Source: Streptomyces asiaticus
GTDB lineage: Bacteria > Actinomycetota > Actinomycetes > Streptomycetales > Streptomycetaceae
Length of the DNA: 64,000 nt
Direction of reading: 5' to 3'
NCBI RefSeq assembly: GCF_018138715.1
Contig: NZ_JAGSHX010000006.1
Coordinates: 1,364,001 to 1,428,000, forward strand
Shown here in pieces: positions 1-12,883 of the stretch. Both the position numbers and the translations under genes were made by a program. Position 1 is the stretch's first letter. Each line of letters begins with the position of its first letter. The notes under the pieces are model-generated. The model did no database searches and was not told the origin of the DNA. It saw only the letters and a list, made by a program, of their open reading frames with translations.

Positions 1-291
1 CAGCTCGCGGAGGTGGGCGACGGCCTCGCGGCGCTCCGGGGTGGTGAGCTCGGCGCGGTAGCGGCGGGTGAATTCCGGGAAGCGGTCCGGGTCGTGGCCG
101 TACCAGCGGCGCAGCTCGGTGGACGGGGCGGCGTCCTTGACCCAGTCGTCCAGCTGGGCGTCGGCCTTGGCGAGGCCGCGCGGCCAGACGCGGTCCACCA
201 GGACGCGGGTGCCGTCGTCCGGGTCGGGGGCGTCGTACACCCGGCGGATCCGGAGCTCGGGCTTGCTCGCGGAGGCTTTCTTGGTGGCCAT
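1..291 (-). CDS. DUF488 family protein, N-terminal part (runs off window)
   Basis: Translating the minus strand from the ATG at 291 gives 97 residues without a stop before the window edge. The sequence LRIRRVYDAPDPDDGTRVLVDRVWPRG followed by a WYGHDPDRFPEF-type segment is characteristic of the DUF488 (YeaO-like) family, whose biochemical function is not settled. The basic start MATKKASASK precedes the conserved beta strand. The gene is cut by the window start, so its C-terminus is missing here only because of the window limit. It diverges from the flavin-oxidase-like gene starting at 343. Confidence 0.8.
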   Translation of the reverse strand, partial: MATKKASASKPELRIRRVYDAPDPDDGTRVLVDRVWPRGLAKADAQLDDWVKDAAPSTELRRWYGHDPDRFPEFTRRYRAELTTPERREAVAHLREL

Positions 292-342
292 ACGCCCATG
301 GAAACATCGACCCGGCGACCACCCGCAGGGATAATGCGCCAC

Positions 343-933
343 ATGGGAAAGGTGTACGAACGTATCGAGGGCAGACTCCGCACCTTCATCGAAGAGCAGA
401 AGATGTTCTTCACCGCCACCGCCCCGCTGGCCGGGGACGGCACGGTGAATCTCTCCCCGAAGGGGCTGACCGGCTCCTTCGCCGTGGTCGACGAACTGAC
501 CGTGGCCTACCTGGACTTCGCGGGGAGCAACGCGGAGACCATCGCCCATCTGCGGGAGAACGGCAGGATCACCCTGATGTGGTGCGCCTTCACCGGCCCG
601 CCGAACATCGTGCGCGTGCACGGCCGGGGCGAGCCGGTGTTCCGTGACGATCCGCGCTTCCCCGCGCTGCTGACGCACTTCCCGGACATCGATGTCGAGG
701 ACCACGGGCTGCGGGCGGTCATCGTGGTGACGGCCGAGCTGATCCGGGACACCTGCGGGTATGCGGTGCCGTATCTGGACTACCGCGAGGACCGCCCGCT
801 GCACGCCTCCCGCTTCCGGCGGGAGGACGACGAATCGCTGGACCGCTACTTCCACAAGAAGGAGCACATCGCCAGCAGCATCGACGGTCTGCCGGGGCTT
901 CCACTGCCGCTGCCGCCACTGAGTTCCACATAG
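343..933 (+). CDS. Pyridoxamine 5'-phosphate oxidase family protein
   Basis: A 196-residue protein starting MGKVYERIEGRLRTFIEEQKMFFTATAPL, typical of the split-barrel flavin-binding family related to pyridoxamine phosphate oxidase. The motifs NLSPKGLTGSFAV and NGRITLMWCAFTGPPNIVRVHGRG match the barrel strands and the flavin phosphate region of small Streptomyces members. The last third (CGYAVPYLDYREDR) is the usual tail of this subfamily. The substrate is unknown. An in-frame ATG at 334 lies closer to a GCAGGG sequence and could be the true start; 343 was chosen because homologues usually begin at the (M/A)xVYERI segment. Confidence 0.85.
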   Translation: MGKVYERIEGRLRTFIEEQKMFFTATAPLAGDGTVNLSPKGLTGSFAVVDELTVAYLDFAGSNAETIAHLRENGRITLMWCAFTGPPNIVRVHGRGEPVFRDDPRFPALLTHFPDIDVEDHGLRAVIVVTAELIRDTCGYAVPYLDYREDRPLHASRFRREDDESLDRYFHKKEHIASSIDGLPGLPLPLPPLSST

Positions 934-960
934 TGGGTGCAGTGACCACATAACGAGACG

Positions 961-2010
961 GTGTTGCGGAAGGCACCTCCGGAAGCGTTCCATCACGCGG
1001 TGCGATCCGAATCGAAGAGCTCCGCGGACAACTCCCCGACGACGGCGGGGCAGGCGCCCTCGTCGCCGGAGCCCGCCGCCGCCGACCGCGCGGCCCGGCG
1101 GGCCGTCACCGTCTTCCCCCTCCTCGTCCTCGCCGCCGGCGCGGCGGGCCTCGTCACGCCCGGCACCTTCAGCGGCTGGGCGCCGAACGTGCCCTATCTG
1201 CTCGGCGTGGTCATGTTCTGCATGGGGCTCACCATGACCCCGCGGGACTTCTCCGGTGTGGCCAAGCGGCCCTGGGCGGTGGCGCTCGGGCTGGTCGCGC
1301 ACTATGTGATCATGCCGGGTCTCGGGTGGCTGATCGCCCACGCCCTCGGTCTCTCCCCGCAGTTGGCGGCCGGTGTCATCCTGGTCGGCTGTGCGCCGAG
1401 CGGAACGGCCTCCAATGTGGTGACGTATCTGGCGCGCGGCGATGTGGCGCTGTCGGTGTCCGTCGCCACCGTCTCCACGGTGCTCGCGCCGCTGGTCACC
1501 CCGCCGCTGACGCTGCTGCTTGCCGGGGAGTTCCTGCCGGTGGACGCGGAGTCGATGGTCACCGACATCCTCAAGACCGTACTGCTGCCGGTGGTCGGGG
1601 GGCTGGTCGTACGGCTGGTCGCCGGGCGGTTCATCCAGCGGTTGCTGGGGCTGCTGCCCTGGCTGTCGGCCGTCACCATCGGCGTGATCGTGGCCATCGT
1701 GGTGGCCGCCAGCGCGGACGCCATCAAGTCGGCGGCGGCGCTGGTGCTGCTCGCCGTGGTGCTCCACAACGGGCTCGGCCTGGCGCTGGGCTACGGGGCC
1801 GGGAAGCTGGCCCGGCTGGGCGCGCCCGCCAGCCGGGCCATGGCCTTCGAGGTCGGTATGCAGAACTCCGGGCTCGCCGCCTCCCTGGCCGCCGCCCACT
1901 TCAGCCCGCTGGCCGCGCTCCCGGCCGCGGTGTTCTCCGTCTGGCACAACGTCTCGGGGGCGGTGGTGGCGGCCTGGATGTCGTACCGTGCGCGGAACCG
2001 GAGCGCCTAA
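961..2010 (+). CDS. Bile acid:sodium symporter (BASS) family transporter
   Basis: A 349-residue integral membrane protein with about nine to ten hydrophobic segments beginning near residue 48, after a hydrophilic Ser/Pro/Ala-rich N-terminus. Motifs expected for the BASS family are visible: FCMGLTMTPRDF in the second segment, GCAPSGTASNVVTYLARGDVALSV in the first discontinuous helix, and EVGMQNSGLAASLA in the second one. Family members move organic anions with sodium; bacterial relatives carry bile acids, pantoate or keto acids, so the substrate cannot be given. The GTG start at 961 has no strong ribosome site and the real start may be downstream. Its stop codon lies at the edge of a repeated element (2008-2150). 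Confidence 0.85.
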   Translation: MLRKAPPEAFHHAVRSESKSSADNSPTTAGQAPSSPEPAAADRAARRAVTVFPLLVLAAGAAGLVTPGTFSGWAPNVPYLLGVVMFCMGLTMTPRDFSGVAKRPWAVALGLVAHYVIMPGLGWLIAHALGLSPQLAAGVILVGCAPSGTASNVVTYLARGDVALSVSVATVSTVLAPLVTPPLTLLLAGEFLPVDAESMVTDILKTVLLPVVGGLVVRLVAGRFIQRLLGLLPWLSAVTIGVIVAIVVAASADAIKSAAALVLLAVVLHNGLGLALGYGAGKLARLGAPASRAMAFEVGMQNSGLAASLAAAHFSPLAALPAAVFSVWHNVSGAVVAAWMSYRARNRSA

Positions 2011-2150
2011 GCGCTCCGCGGGACGTGCCGCGAGGTGCGGTCGTTCATCCGCGGCTGCGTCGTGGCGGATCGCCCACGCGGCGGAGCCGCATATCGACAC
2101 AGCCGCGGCGGAGCCGCACATCGACACAGCCCCACGCCCCTACGGGGCGC
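2008..2150 (+). repeat. 143-bp intergenic repeat, copy A
   Basis: This stretch fills the gap between the convergent transporter gene and argR. It begins TAAGCGCTCCGCGGGA, contains two consecutive GCGGCGGAGCCGC palindromes followed by ATCGACACAGCC or a one-base variant, and ends in a GCCCC-TAC-GGGGC hairpin. A near-identical copy in the same orientation is at 38041-38182. It also supplies the stop codon TAA of the upstream transporter gene. It may act as a bidirectional terminator. Confidence 0.85.
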
Positions 2151-2151
2151 C

Positions 2152-2703
2152 TCAGCGCTCCTTCTGGGCCAGTCGCAGCAGATGGTCGGCGAGCGCCTGG
2201 CCGCCCAGTGGGTCGCGGCTGATCAGCAGGAGCGTGTCGTCGCCCGCGATGGTGCCGAGGATGTCGTGCAGCTCCGCCGAGTCGATGGCCGAGGCGAGGA
2301 ACTGGGCGGCGCCCGGCGGAGTGCGCAGCACCACGAGGTTGGCCGACGCCTCCGCCGAGATCAGCAGCTCACCCGCCAGCCGGGCCATCCGCGCCTCGCT
2401 CGCCGACTCGCCGAGCGGGGCGCGCGGCGTACGGTCGCCGCCCTCGCTCGGCACCGCGTAGATCAGCTCACCGCCGGTGTTGCGGATCTTCACCGCGCCC
2501 AGCTCGTCCAGGTCCCGGGAGAGCGTCGCCTGGGTGACGGAGAGCCCGTCGTCCGCGAGCAGCTTGGCGAGCTGGCTCTGGGAGCGCACGGCCTGCCGGT
2601 TCAGGATGTCCACGATCCGGCGGTGGCGTGCGGTGCGGGTCTGCGGCACGGCCGGTCCGCCGTGGCCCGCGTCCTGCGCGTCGGTGTGCTGCGCCTCGGT
2701 CAT
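2152..2703 (-). CDS. argR: Arginine repressor
   Basis: A 183-residue ArgR. The N-terminal winged helix is visible at about residues 25-90, with the recognition segment [18 protein letters not shown], and the C-terminal oligomerisation and arginine-binding domain carries [15 protein letters not shown]. ArgR hexamers bind ARG boxes when arginine is abundant. It is the last gene of the argC-J-B-D-R operon, 8 bp after argD. Because it lies in the operon it controls, it should be autoregulated through the operator upstream of argC. The N-terminal 20 residues, rich in Ala, Gly, Gln and His, are longer than in E. coli ArgR but usual for Streptomyces. Confidence 0.97.
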   Translation of the reverse strand: MTEAQHTDAQDAGHGGPAVPQTRTARHRRIVDILNRQAVRSQSQLAKLLADDGLSVTQATLSRDLDELGAVKIRNTGGELIYAVPSEGGDRTPRAPLGESASEARMARLAGELLISAEASANLVVLRTPPGAAQFLASAIDSAELHDILGTIAGDDTLLLISRDPLGGQALADHLLRLAQKER

Positions 2704-2711
2704 CGGTGTCG

Positions 2712-3914
2712 TCAGTCTCCGGCTCGTCGTTCCCCGTCTCCCTCATGTGCGGCGTCCAGGACGGCGGGCAGCTCCCGGAGGAAGGTGTCCACCTCGCCGT
2801 CGGAGATGACGAGCGGCGGGGCGAGCCGGACCACATCCGGCGCGACCGCGTTCACCAGGAGTCCCGCGTCCTGAGCCGCCTTCTGCACCTGCGGCGCGAG
2901 GGACTCTGTGAGCACGATACCGAGCAGCAGCCCGGCGCCGCGGACCCGGGCGACCGATGCGTGGTCGAGCGATTCGATTCCGTTACGCAGCCGCTCCCCT
3001 GCCCGCTTGACCCGGTCCAGGAGGCCGTCGGCGGCGATGGTGTCGAGGACGGCGAGACCGGCGGCGCAGGAGACCGGGTTGCCGCCGAAGGTCGATCCGT
3101 GCTGACCCGGGGTCAGCAGATCGGCCGCGGGCCCGAAGGCCAGGGTGGCGCCGATGGGCAGCCCGGCGCCGAGCCCCTTGGCGAGGGTGACGACATCGGG
3201 CTCGACGCCCTGCGCCTGGTGCTCGAACCAGTGCCCGGTCCGCCCGATGCCGGTCTGGATCTCGTCGAGCACCAGCAGGGTGCCGGTGGCCCGGGTGATC
3301 TCCCGCGCCGCGGCCAGATAGCCGGCCGGCGGCACGATGACGCCGTTCTCACCCTGGATGGGCTCCAGGATGACGAGGGCGGTGTCGGTGGTGACGGCCG
3401 CGCGCAGCGCCTCCACGTCCCCGTACGGCACGTGGGTCACATCGCCGGGCAGCGGGAGGAAGGGCTCCTGCTTGGCGGGCTGGCCGGTCAGGGCCAGCGC
3501 GCCCATGGTGCGGCCGTGGAAGCCGCCGTCGGTGGCCACCATATGGGTGCGCCCGGTGCGCCGCCCGATCTTGAAGGCGGCCTCGACCGCCTCCGCGCCG
3601 GAGTTGGAGAAGTACACGCGCCCGGAGCGGCCGAAGAGCTGGAGCAGCCGCTCGGCGAGCGCCACCGGGGGCTCTGCCACGAAGAGGTTGGAGACATGGC
3701 CGAGGGTGGCGATCTGGTCGGACACCGCCCGGACGACGGCGGGGTGGGCATGGCCGAGGGAGTTGACCGCGATACCGCCGACGAAGTCGAGGTACTCCTT
3801 GCCGTCCGCGTCCCAGACCTTGGTGCCCTCACCGTGGGTGAGCGGGAGGCGGGGGGTGCCGTAGTTGTCCATGAGCGCCCCCTGCCAGCGCCGCTTCAGC
3901 TCCGCGTTGCTCAC
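2712..3914 (-). CDS. argD: Acetylornithine aminotransferase
   Basis: A 400-residue class III PLP aminotransferase that converts N-acetylglutamate semialdehyde to N2-acetylornithine with glutamate as donor. The PLP lysine is in [15 protein letters not shown] at about residue 246; [13 protein letters not shown] (near residue 103) binds the cofactor phosphate, and [15 protein letters not shown] carries the aspartate pairing with the pyridine nitrogen. The gene starts with GTG that overlaps the argB stop (GTGA), indicating translational coupling. Full length for the family. Confidence 0.97.
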   Translation of the reverse strand: MSNAELKRRWQGALMDNYGTPRLPLTHGEGTKVWDADGKEYLDFVGGIAVNSLGHAHPAVVRAVSDQIATLGHVSNLFVAEPPVALAERLLQLFGRSGRVYFSNSGAEAVEAAFKIGRRTGRTHMVATDGGFHGRTMGALALTGQPAKQEPFLPLPGDVTHVPYGDVEALRAAVTTDTALVILEPIQGENGVIVPPAGYLAAAREITRATGTLLVLDEIQTGIGRTGHWFEHQAQGVEPDVVTLAKGLGAGLPIGATLAFGPAADLLTPGQHGSTFGGNPVSCAAGLAVLDTIAADGLLDRVKRAGERLRNGIESLDHASVARVRGAGLLLGIVLTESLAPQVQKAAQDAGLLVNAVAPDVVRLAPPLVISDGEVDTFLRELPAVLDAAHEGDGERRAGD

Positions 3915-4860
3915 TGGTCCTCCCCCTTGTCGCCGTCGCTGTCCTGGTCGTCGTTGCCGATCGCGGTCCCGTCCGGCAGGACCATCGTGCCGATGCCCTC
4001 GTCGGTGAAGATCTCCAGCAGGATGGAGTGCGGTACCCGCCCGTCGAGCACCCGGGCGGTGGTGACCCCGTGGCGCACGGCGTACAGACAGCCCTCCATC
4101 TTCGGCACCATGCCGCTGGCCAGCTCCGGCAGCAGCTTCTCCAGCTGGCTCGCGGTGAGCTTGCTGATCACCTCGTCGCTGTTGGGCCAGTCGGCGTAGA
4201 GGCCCTCGACATCGGTGAGCACCATCAGCGTCTCGGCGCCCAGCGCGACGGCGAGGGCGGCCGCGGCCGTGTCCGCGTTGACGTTGTAGACATGGCCGTC
4301 GTCGGCGCTGCGGGCGATGGAGGAGACGACCGGGATCCGGCCGTCGTCCAGCAGGGCCCGGACCGCGCCGGTGTCCATCTCGGTGATCTGGCCGACCCGG
4401 CCGATGTCCACCTGCTCGCCGTCGATCTCGGCGAAGTGCTTGGTGGCGGACATCAGATGCGCGTCCTCGCCGGTCATGCCGACGGCCAGCGGGCCGTGCC
4501 GGTTGAGCAGCCCGACCAGTTCGCGCTGGACCTGTCCGGCCAGCACCATCCGTACGACGTCCATGGCGTCGTCGGTGGTGACCCGCAGCCCGGCCTTGAA
4601 CTCGCTCACCAGGCCGTGCCGGTCCAGCTGTGCGCTGATCTGGGGGCCGCCGCCGTGGACGACGACCGGGCGCAGACCCGCGTGGCGCAGGAAGACGACG
4701 TCCTGGGCGAAGGCGGCCTTCAGCTCGTCGTCCACCATGGCGTTGCCGCCGAACTTGACCACCACGGTCTTGCCGTGGTGCCGGGTCAGCCAGGGCAGCG
4801 CCTCGATGAGGATGCGGGCCTTGGGCAGAGCGGTGTGTTTACGGGTGGCGGTCGGCTGGC

Positions 4861-4864
<4 letters not shown>
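3911..4864 (-). CDS. argB: Acetylglutamate kinase
   Basis: A 317-residue amino-acid kinase that phosphorylates N-acetylglutamate, the usual arginine feedback-controlled step. VVKFGGNAM (ATP phosphate binding), [10 protein letters not shown] (substrate loop), [19 protein letters not shown] and LTDVEGLY are all present. The start is the ATG at 4864, which overlaps the argJ stop as ATGA; longer readings upstream run into argJ and are not real. The C-terminal tail ([13 protein letters not shown]) is very acidic and extends past the conserved fold. Confidence 0.97.
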
Positions 4865-7100
<2,236 letters not shown>

Positions 7101-7134
7101 GGTGGCCGGATTCCCACGGCCGAGGTGAAGCGGC

Positions 7135-8028
7135 TCAGATGACGATGACCCGGCGCCCGCGCGTATGACCGGCCTGGCTGTCGACATGCGCCGCCGCGGC
7201 CCCGGCGAGCGGGTACGACTTCTCCACCGGGATGTGGAGCCTTCCCCGCGAGATGAGGTCGACGGCCTCGGCGAGCGCTTCCGGCACGCTCCCGGCCACG
7301 CCGGAGAACCGGACGCCGAGCTCCGGCGCGCCGAGATCGGCGATGGAGATCACCTTCCGCGGATCGCCGGTCAGCTCGACGAGTTCGCGGATCACCCCCG
7401 AACCGGCCAGGTCGAGAGCCGCGTCGACCCGGCCGAGCCGCCGCACCCGCTCGACCCAGCCCTCGCCGTACGTCGTGGGGATGGCACCCAGGCTCCGCAG
7501 ATAGTCCTGGTTCGCGGCCCCGGCCGTGCCGATCACCGTGATGCCGCGGTCGTGGGCGATCTGGAGCACCGCCGAGCCGACTCCCCCGGACGCGCCGCTG
7601 ACCAGCAGCGTCTGGCCGGGCCGTACGCCGACCTCGCGGATGACGCGCAGCGCGGTCTCCACCACGGAGGGGTATCCGGCCGCCTCCTCGAACGTCAGCC
7701 CCTCGGGCATCCGGGCCCAGGCCGACAGCACGGCGAACTCGGCATAGGTGCTCGAACCCTCGCCGAACACACGGTCGCCGACCTCGACCCCTTCGACGCC
7801 CTCGCCGACCTCGTCCACGACCCCGGAGGCGTCCAGCCCGACTCCGGAGGGCAACACGGTCGGATGGGCCCCCAGGACCTGGCCTTCACGGATCCGCCAG
7901 TCGACGGGGTTCACGCCCGCCGCCCGCACGGCGATGCGTATCCGGCCGGGGCCCGCGTGGGGCTCCTCGGCGTCGATGAGTTGCAGAACGTCCGGACCGC
8001 CGAACTCGGCGAAGCTCACTCTCTTCAT
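7135..8028 (-). CDS. NADP-dependent oxidoreductase (zinc-independent MDR, quinone-oxidoreductase type)
   Basis: A 297-residue medium-chain dehydrogenase/reductase. The GroES-like N-terminus includes GRIRIAVRAAGVNPVDWRIREG and the cofactor domain carries LLVSGASGGVGSAVLQIAHDRG. The cysteine-rich structural zinc site of alcohol dehydrogenases is absent, as expected for the quinone oxidoreductase/zeta-crystallin branch. Its start (ATG 8028) faces the TetR gene 60-70 bp away across a palindromic operator, so it is the likely target of that regulator, possibly in response to an electrophile or quinone. Confidence 0.9.
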   Translation of the reverse strand: MKRVSFAEFGGPDVLQLIDAEEPHAGPGRIRIAVRAAGVNPVDWRIREGQVLGAHPTVLPSGVGLDASGVVDEVGEGVEGVEVGDRVFGEGSSTYAEFAVLSAWARMPEGLTFEEAAGYPSVVETALRVIREVGVRPGQTLLVSGASGGVGSAVLQIAHDRGITVIGTAGAANQDYLRSLGAIPTTYGEGWVERVRRLGRVDAALDLAGSGVIRELVELTGDPRKVISIADLGAPELGVRFSGVAGSVPEALAEAVDLISRGRLHIPVEKSYPLAGAAAAHVDSQAGHTRGRRVIVI

Positions 8029-8040
8029 GCCGCCGACCGT

Positions 8041-8059
8041 AACACTAACCGTTAGGGTT
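8041..8059. promoter_or_regulatory. Palindromic TetR operator in divergent promoter
   Basis: A 19-base near-perfect palindrome, AACACTAAC-C-GTTAGGGTT, with one mismatch between arms, centred at 8050. It lies between the oxidoreductase start (8028, minus) and the TetR start (8091/8100, plus) within an AT-rich segment. The position is that of an autoregulatory TetR site controlling both genes. Confidence 0.75.
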
Positions 8060-8099
8060 TAAAAACGGTTTCGGTTTTGGATTTGATAGCGTGAGAGAC

Positions 8100-8687
8100 A
8101 TGACCGTGCCGCCCGGACGCCGTGAGCGCAAGAAGGCCGCGACCCGCCAGAAGATCGCCGATACCGCCCTGCGGCTCTTCCTGGAACGCGGGTACGAGGC
8201 GGTGGGCATCCGTGAGGTGGCCGCCGAGGCCGACGTGGCCGTCACCACGCTCTTCTCCCACTTCACCTCGAAAGAGGCCCTGGTGTTCGAGCAGGACCAG
8301 GACTTCGAGCAACGCCTCACACAGGCGGTCACCGGCCGGGCGCCGGACGCGCCGCTCCTCCCCGCGCTGCGCCGTGAGGTCCACGCCCTGGTGCGCCATT
8401 GCACGGCGGACGGCGCCGCCCCGATCTGGCACATGATCGAGGCATCGCCCGCGCTGCGGGAGTACGAGGAGTCGATGAGGCTGCGCCATGCGGAGTCGCT
8501 GGCAGCGGCCATCGCCAACGATCCCGGGCTGTCGCGGACCACGACGGCCTGCCGGACGATCGCGAGGTTCGTGATCGACGCCTATGCGCTGGCCCGTGAG
8601 GCGGCCGATCCGGAGGCCGCGGTGGACGAGATCTTCCGGATGATCGAGGCGGCCTGGGAGGTCGCCTCACCGGCCCGGCGGGCGTGA
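8100..8687 (+). CDS. TetR family transcriptional regulator
   Basis: A TetR-type repressor of about 195 residues. The N-terminal HTH is plain: [49 protein letters not shown] at about residues 16-63. The C-terminal ligand domain is helical and not diagnostic. The ATG at 8100 gives [12 protein letters not shown]; an in-frame GTG at 8091 would add MRD. Divergent from the oxidoreductase gene with the 8041-8059 palindrome between them, so local autoregulation is the simplest reading. The ligand is unknown. Confidence 0.92.
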   Translation: MTVPPGRRERKKAATRQKIADTALRLFLERGYEAVGIREVAAEADVAVTTLFSHFTSKEALVFEQDQDFEQRLTQAVTGRAPDAPLLPALRREVHALVRHCTADGAAPIWHMIEASPALREYEESMRLRHAESLAAAIANDPGLSRTTTACRTIARFVIDAYALAREAADPEAAVDEIFRMIEAAWEVASPARRA

Positions 8688-8714
8688 GGAACTGTTCCTC
8701 CAGGTAAAACAGGG

Positions 8715-8751
8715 ACCGCCCCCGGCCGGGCGAGTGCCGGCCGGGGGCGGT
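8715..8751. terminator. Bidirectional terminator hairpin
   Basis: Perfect 15-bp stem (arms 8715-8729 and 8737-8751, starting ACCGCCCCCGG) with a 7-base loop, between the convergent TetR gene and isocitrate dehydrogenase gene. Confidence 0.85.
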
Positions 8752-8785
8752 GTGGTGCGGTGGTGCGTCAGGCGCGCCAGGCGGG

Positions 8786-11689
<2,904 letters not shown>

Positions 11690-11695
11690 CTACTT

Positions 11696-11746
11696 CTCTC
11701 ACGCACCGACCACTCTCACGCACCGTCCACTCTCACGCACCGTCCA
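11696..11746. repeat. 17-bp tandem repeat, three copies
   Basis: Three consecutive units of CTCTCACGCACCG(A/T)CCA at 11696-11712, 11713-11729 and 11730-11746. The last unit overlaps the 3' end of the histidine phosphatase gene and supplies its final codons and stop, suggesting slippage duplication past the gene end. Confidence 0.9.
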
Positions 11747-12305
11747 CGCGCAGCCGCCACTCGCCCGCCCGGCCGGTGAGGGTGACTGTGGAGAGCGGGC
11801 GGATGTCGACGTTCCAGTAGCAGTGCGGCGGCGCCTTGATCGCGTACATCAGGGCGGCGCGGACCACCCCGGGGTCGGCCACGGCCACCATCTTGGCGTG
11901 GTCCTCGGCCGGGCGGGTGTCCAGCCAGCCGCCGATCCGCATGATGAACGCGTGCAGCGACTCCCCGCCGTGCGGTGATGAGCGCGGATCGCCGAGCCAG
12001 GCGTCCACCTCCGTGGGTTCGCGCGCCATCACATCGGCGAGGGAACGGCCCGCCCAGCGGCCCATGTCGCAGTCGCGCAGGGCGAGTTGGACCAGCGGGG
12101 TGAAGCCCAGCGCGTCGCCGGTCTCCCGGCTGCGGGTCGACGGCGAGCAGTAGCGCAGCTCCGCCGCGGCCAGCGGCAGCAGCCCGGGGGCCGCGCGCTC
12201 GGCGGCGAGCCGGCCCTCCGAATCCAGCGGCCGGTCGTCGCCGAAGCGCTCCCCCAGCCGGGAGGAGCTGCGGCCGGCGGCGACCAGCGTCAGCCGAAAC
12301 GTCAT
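11733..12305 (-). CDS. Histidine phosphatase superfamily protein, catalytic residues degenerate
   Basis: A 190-residue protein with the phosphoglycerate-mutase-like layout: RYCSPSTRSRETGDALG, DMGRWAGRSLADVM, and PHGGESLHAFIMRIGGWLD. The catalytic RHG triplet expected after the first strand reads AAGR (TLVAAGRSSS), and the second catalytic histidine, usually in VTHGGVIRA, is replaced in VADPGVVRAALMYA. Both active-site histidines are therefore missing, so phosphatase activity is doubtful and a binding or regulatory role is more likely. The C-terminal codons fall in a 17-bp tandem repeat. Confidence 0.82.
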   Translation of the reverse strand: MTFRLTLVAAGRSSSRLGERFGDDRPLDSEGRLAAERAAPGLLPLAAAELRYCSPSTRSRETGDALGFTPLVQLALRDCDMGRWAGRSLADVMAREPTEVDAWLGDPRSSPHGGESLHAFIMRIGGWLDTRPAEDHAKMVAVADPGVVRAALMYAIKAPPHCYWNVDIRPLSTVTLTGRAGEWRLRVDGA

Positions 12306-12630
12306 CCCGGCATCGTAAGGTCACGGCCGCGGCTCCAGGGCCCGTAACCAGGAGAAGAGCAGCGCCTTTCGGTGTGCGCCGGGTCGCTGGGCGGCTCGAA
12401 GCGGCCGTCGCGTGAACACCGTGCGCATCGTGGGTGGCGGGCAGGGTGGCGGACGCCCCGGAGGGGCGGGGGCTGTGTCGATGTGCGGCTCCGCCGCCCT
12501 TTCCCCTCCCCGCCCCTTCCCGATACCAGGGGCTCCGCCCCTGGACCCCAAGTCCGGGGGCGGAGCCCCGCCACGCGGCGGAGCCGCATATCGATGCCGC
12601 GGGGAGGGGCGGAGCCCGGGGCCGGGGTCT
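12306..12630. repeat. Intergenic repeat-rich region with GC-rich palindromes
   Basis: No credible gene. It contains the reverse complement of the GCGGCGGAGCCGC/ATCGACACAGCC unit (about 12471-12498), a second GCGGCGGAGCCGC copy near 12575, and a GC-rich segment at about 12502-12570 (beginning CCCCTCCCCGCCCCTTCCC) that recurs in inverted orientation at about 38335-38398 and more loosely near 44725. Several hairpins could terminate the flanking minus-strand transcript. Confidence 0.8.
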
Positions 12631-12820
12631 GGGGCAGAGCCCCGGGCTCGGGGCCTGGAGCGAAGCCCGGGGCCGGGATCTGGGGCGGAGCCCCGGTACG
12701 GGGCCTGGGGCGGAGCCCCGATACGGGGCCTGGGGCGGAGCCCCGGTACGGGGCCTGGGGCGGAGCCCCGATACGGGGCCTGGGTCGGAGCCCCGGTCCG
12801 GGGCCTGGGGCGGAGCCCCG
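12631..12820. repeat. 25-bp tandem array, about eight units
   Basis: Eight units spaced 25 bp apart, each centred on the palindrome GGGGCGGAGCCCC separated by CGGTACGGGGCCT or CGATACGGGGCCT. The outer units are diverged (GGGGCAGAGCCCC, GGAGCGAAGCCCG), while the inner four are nearly identical and alternate between GGTAC and GATAC spacers. The period is not a multiple of three and all frames are shadow. Lies downstream of the MocR gene and upstream of the histidine phosphatase gene. Confidence 0.92.
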
Positions 12821-12883
12821 GGTTCGGGAAGGGGCGGGGAGGGGGACAGCCCGGCGCAGGCGGTTCGGTTCGCCGGGCAGCTC

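Noticed and set aside
12631..12820. Possible CRISPR array
   Set aside because: Repeats are contiguous 25-bp hairpins with three- to five-base variable spots, not repeats separated by unique spacers, and no cas genes are near.
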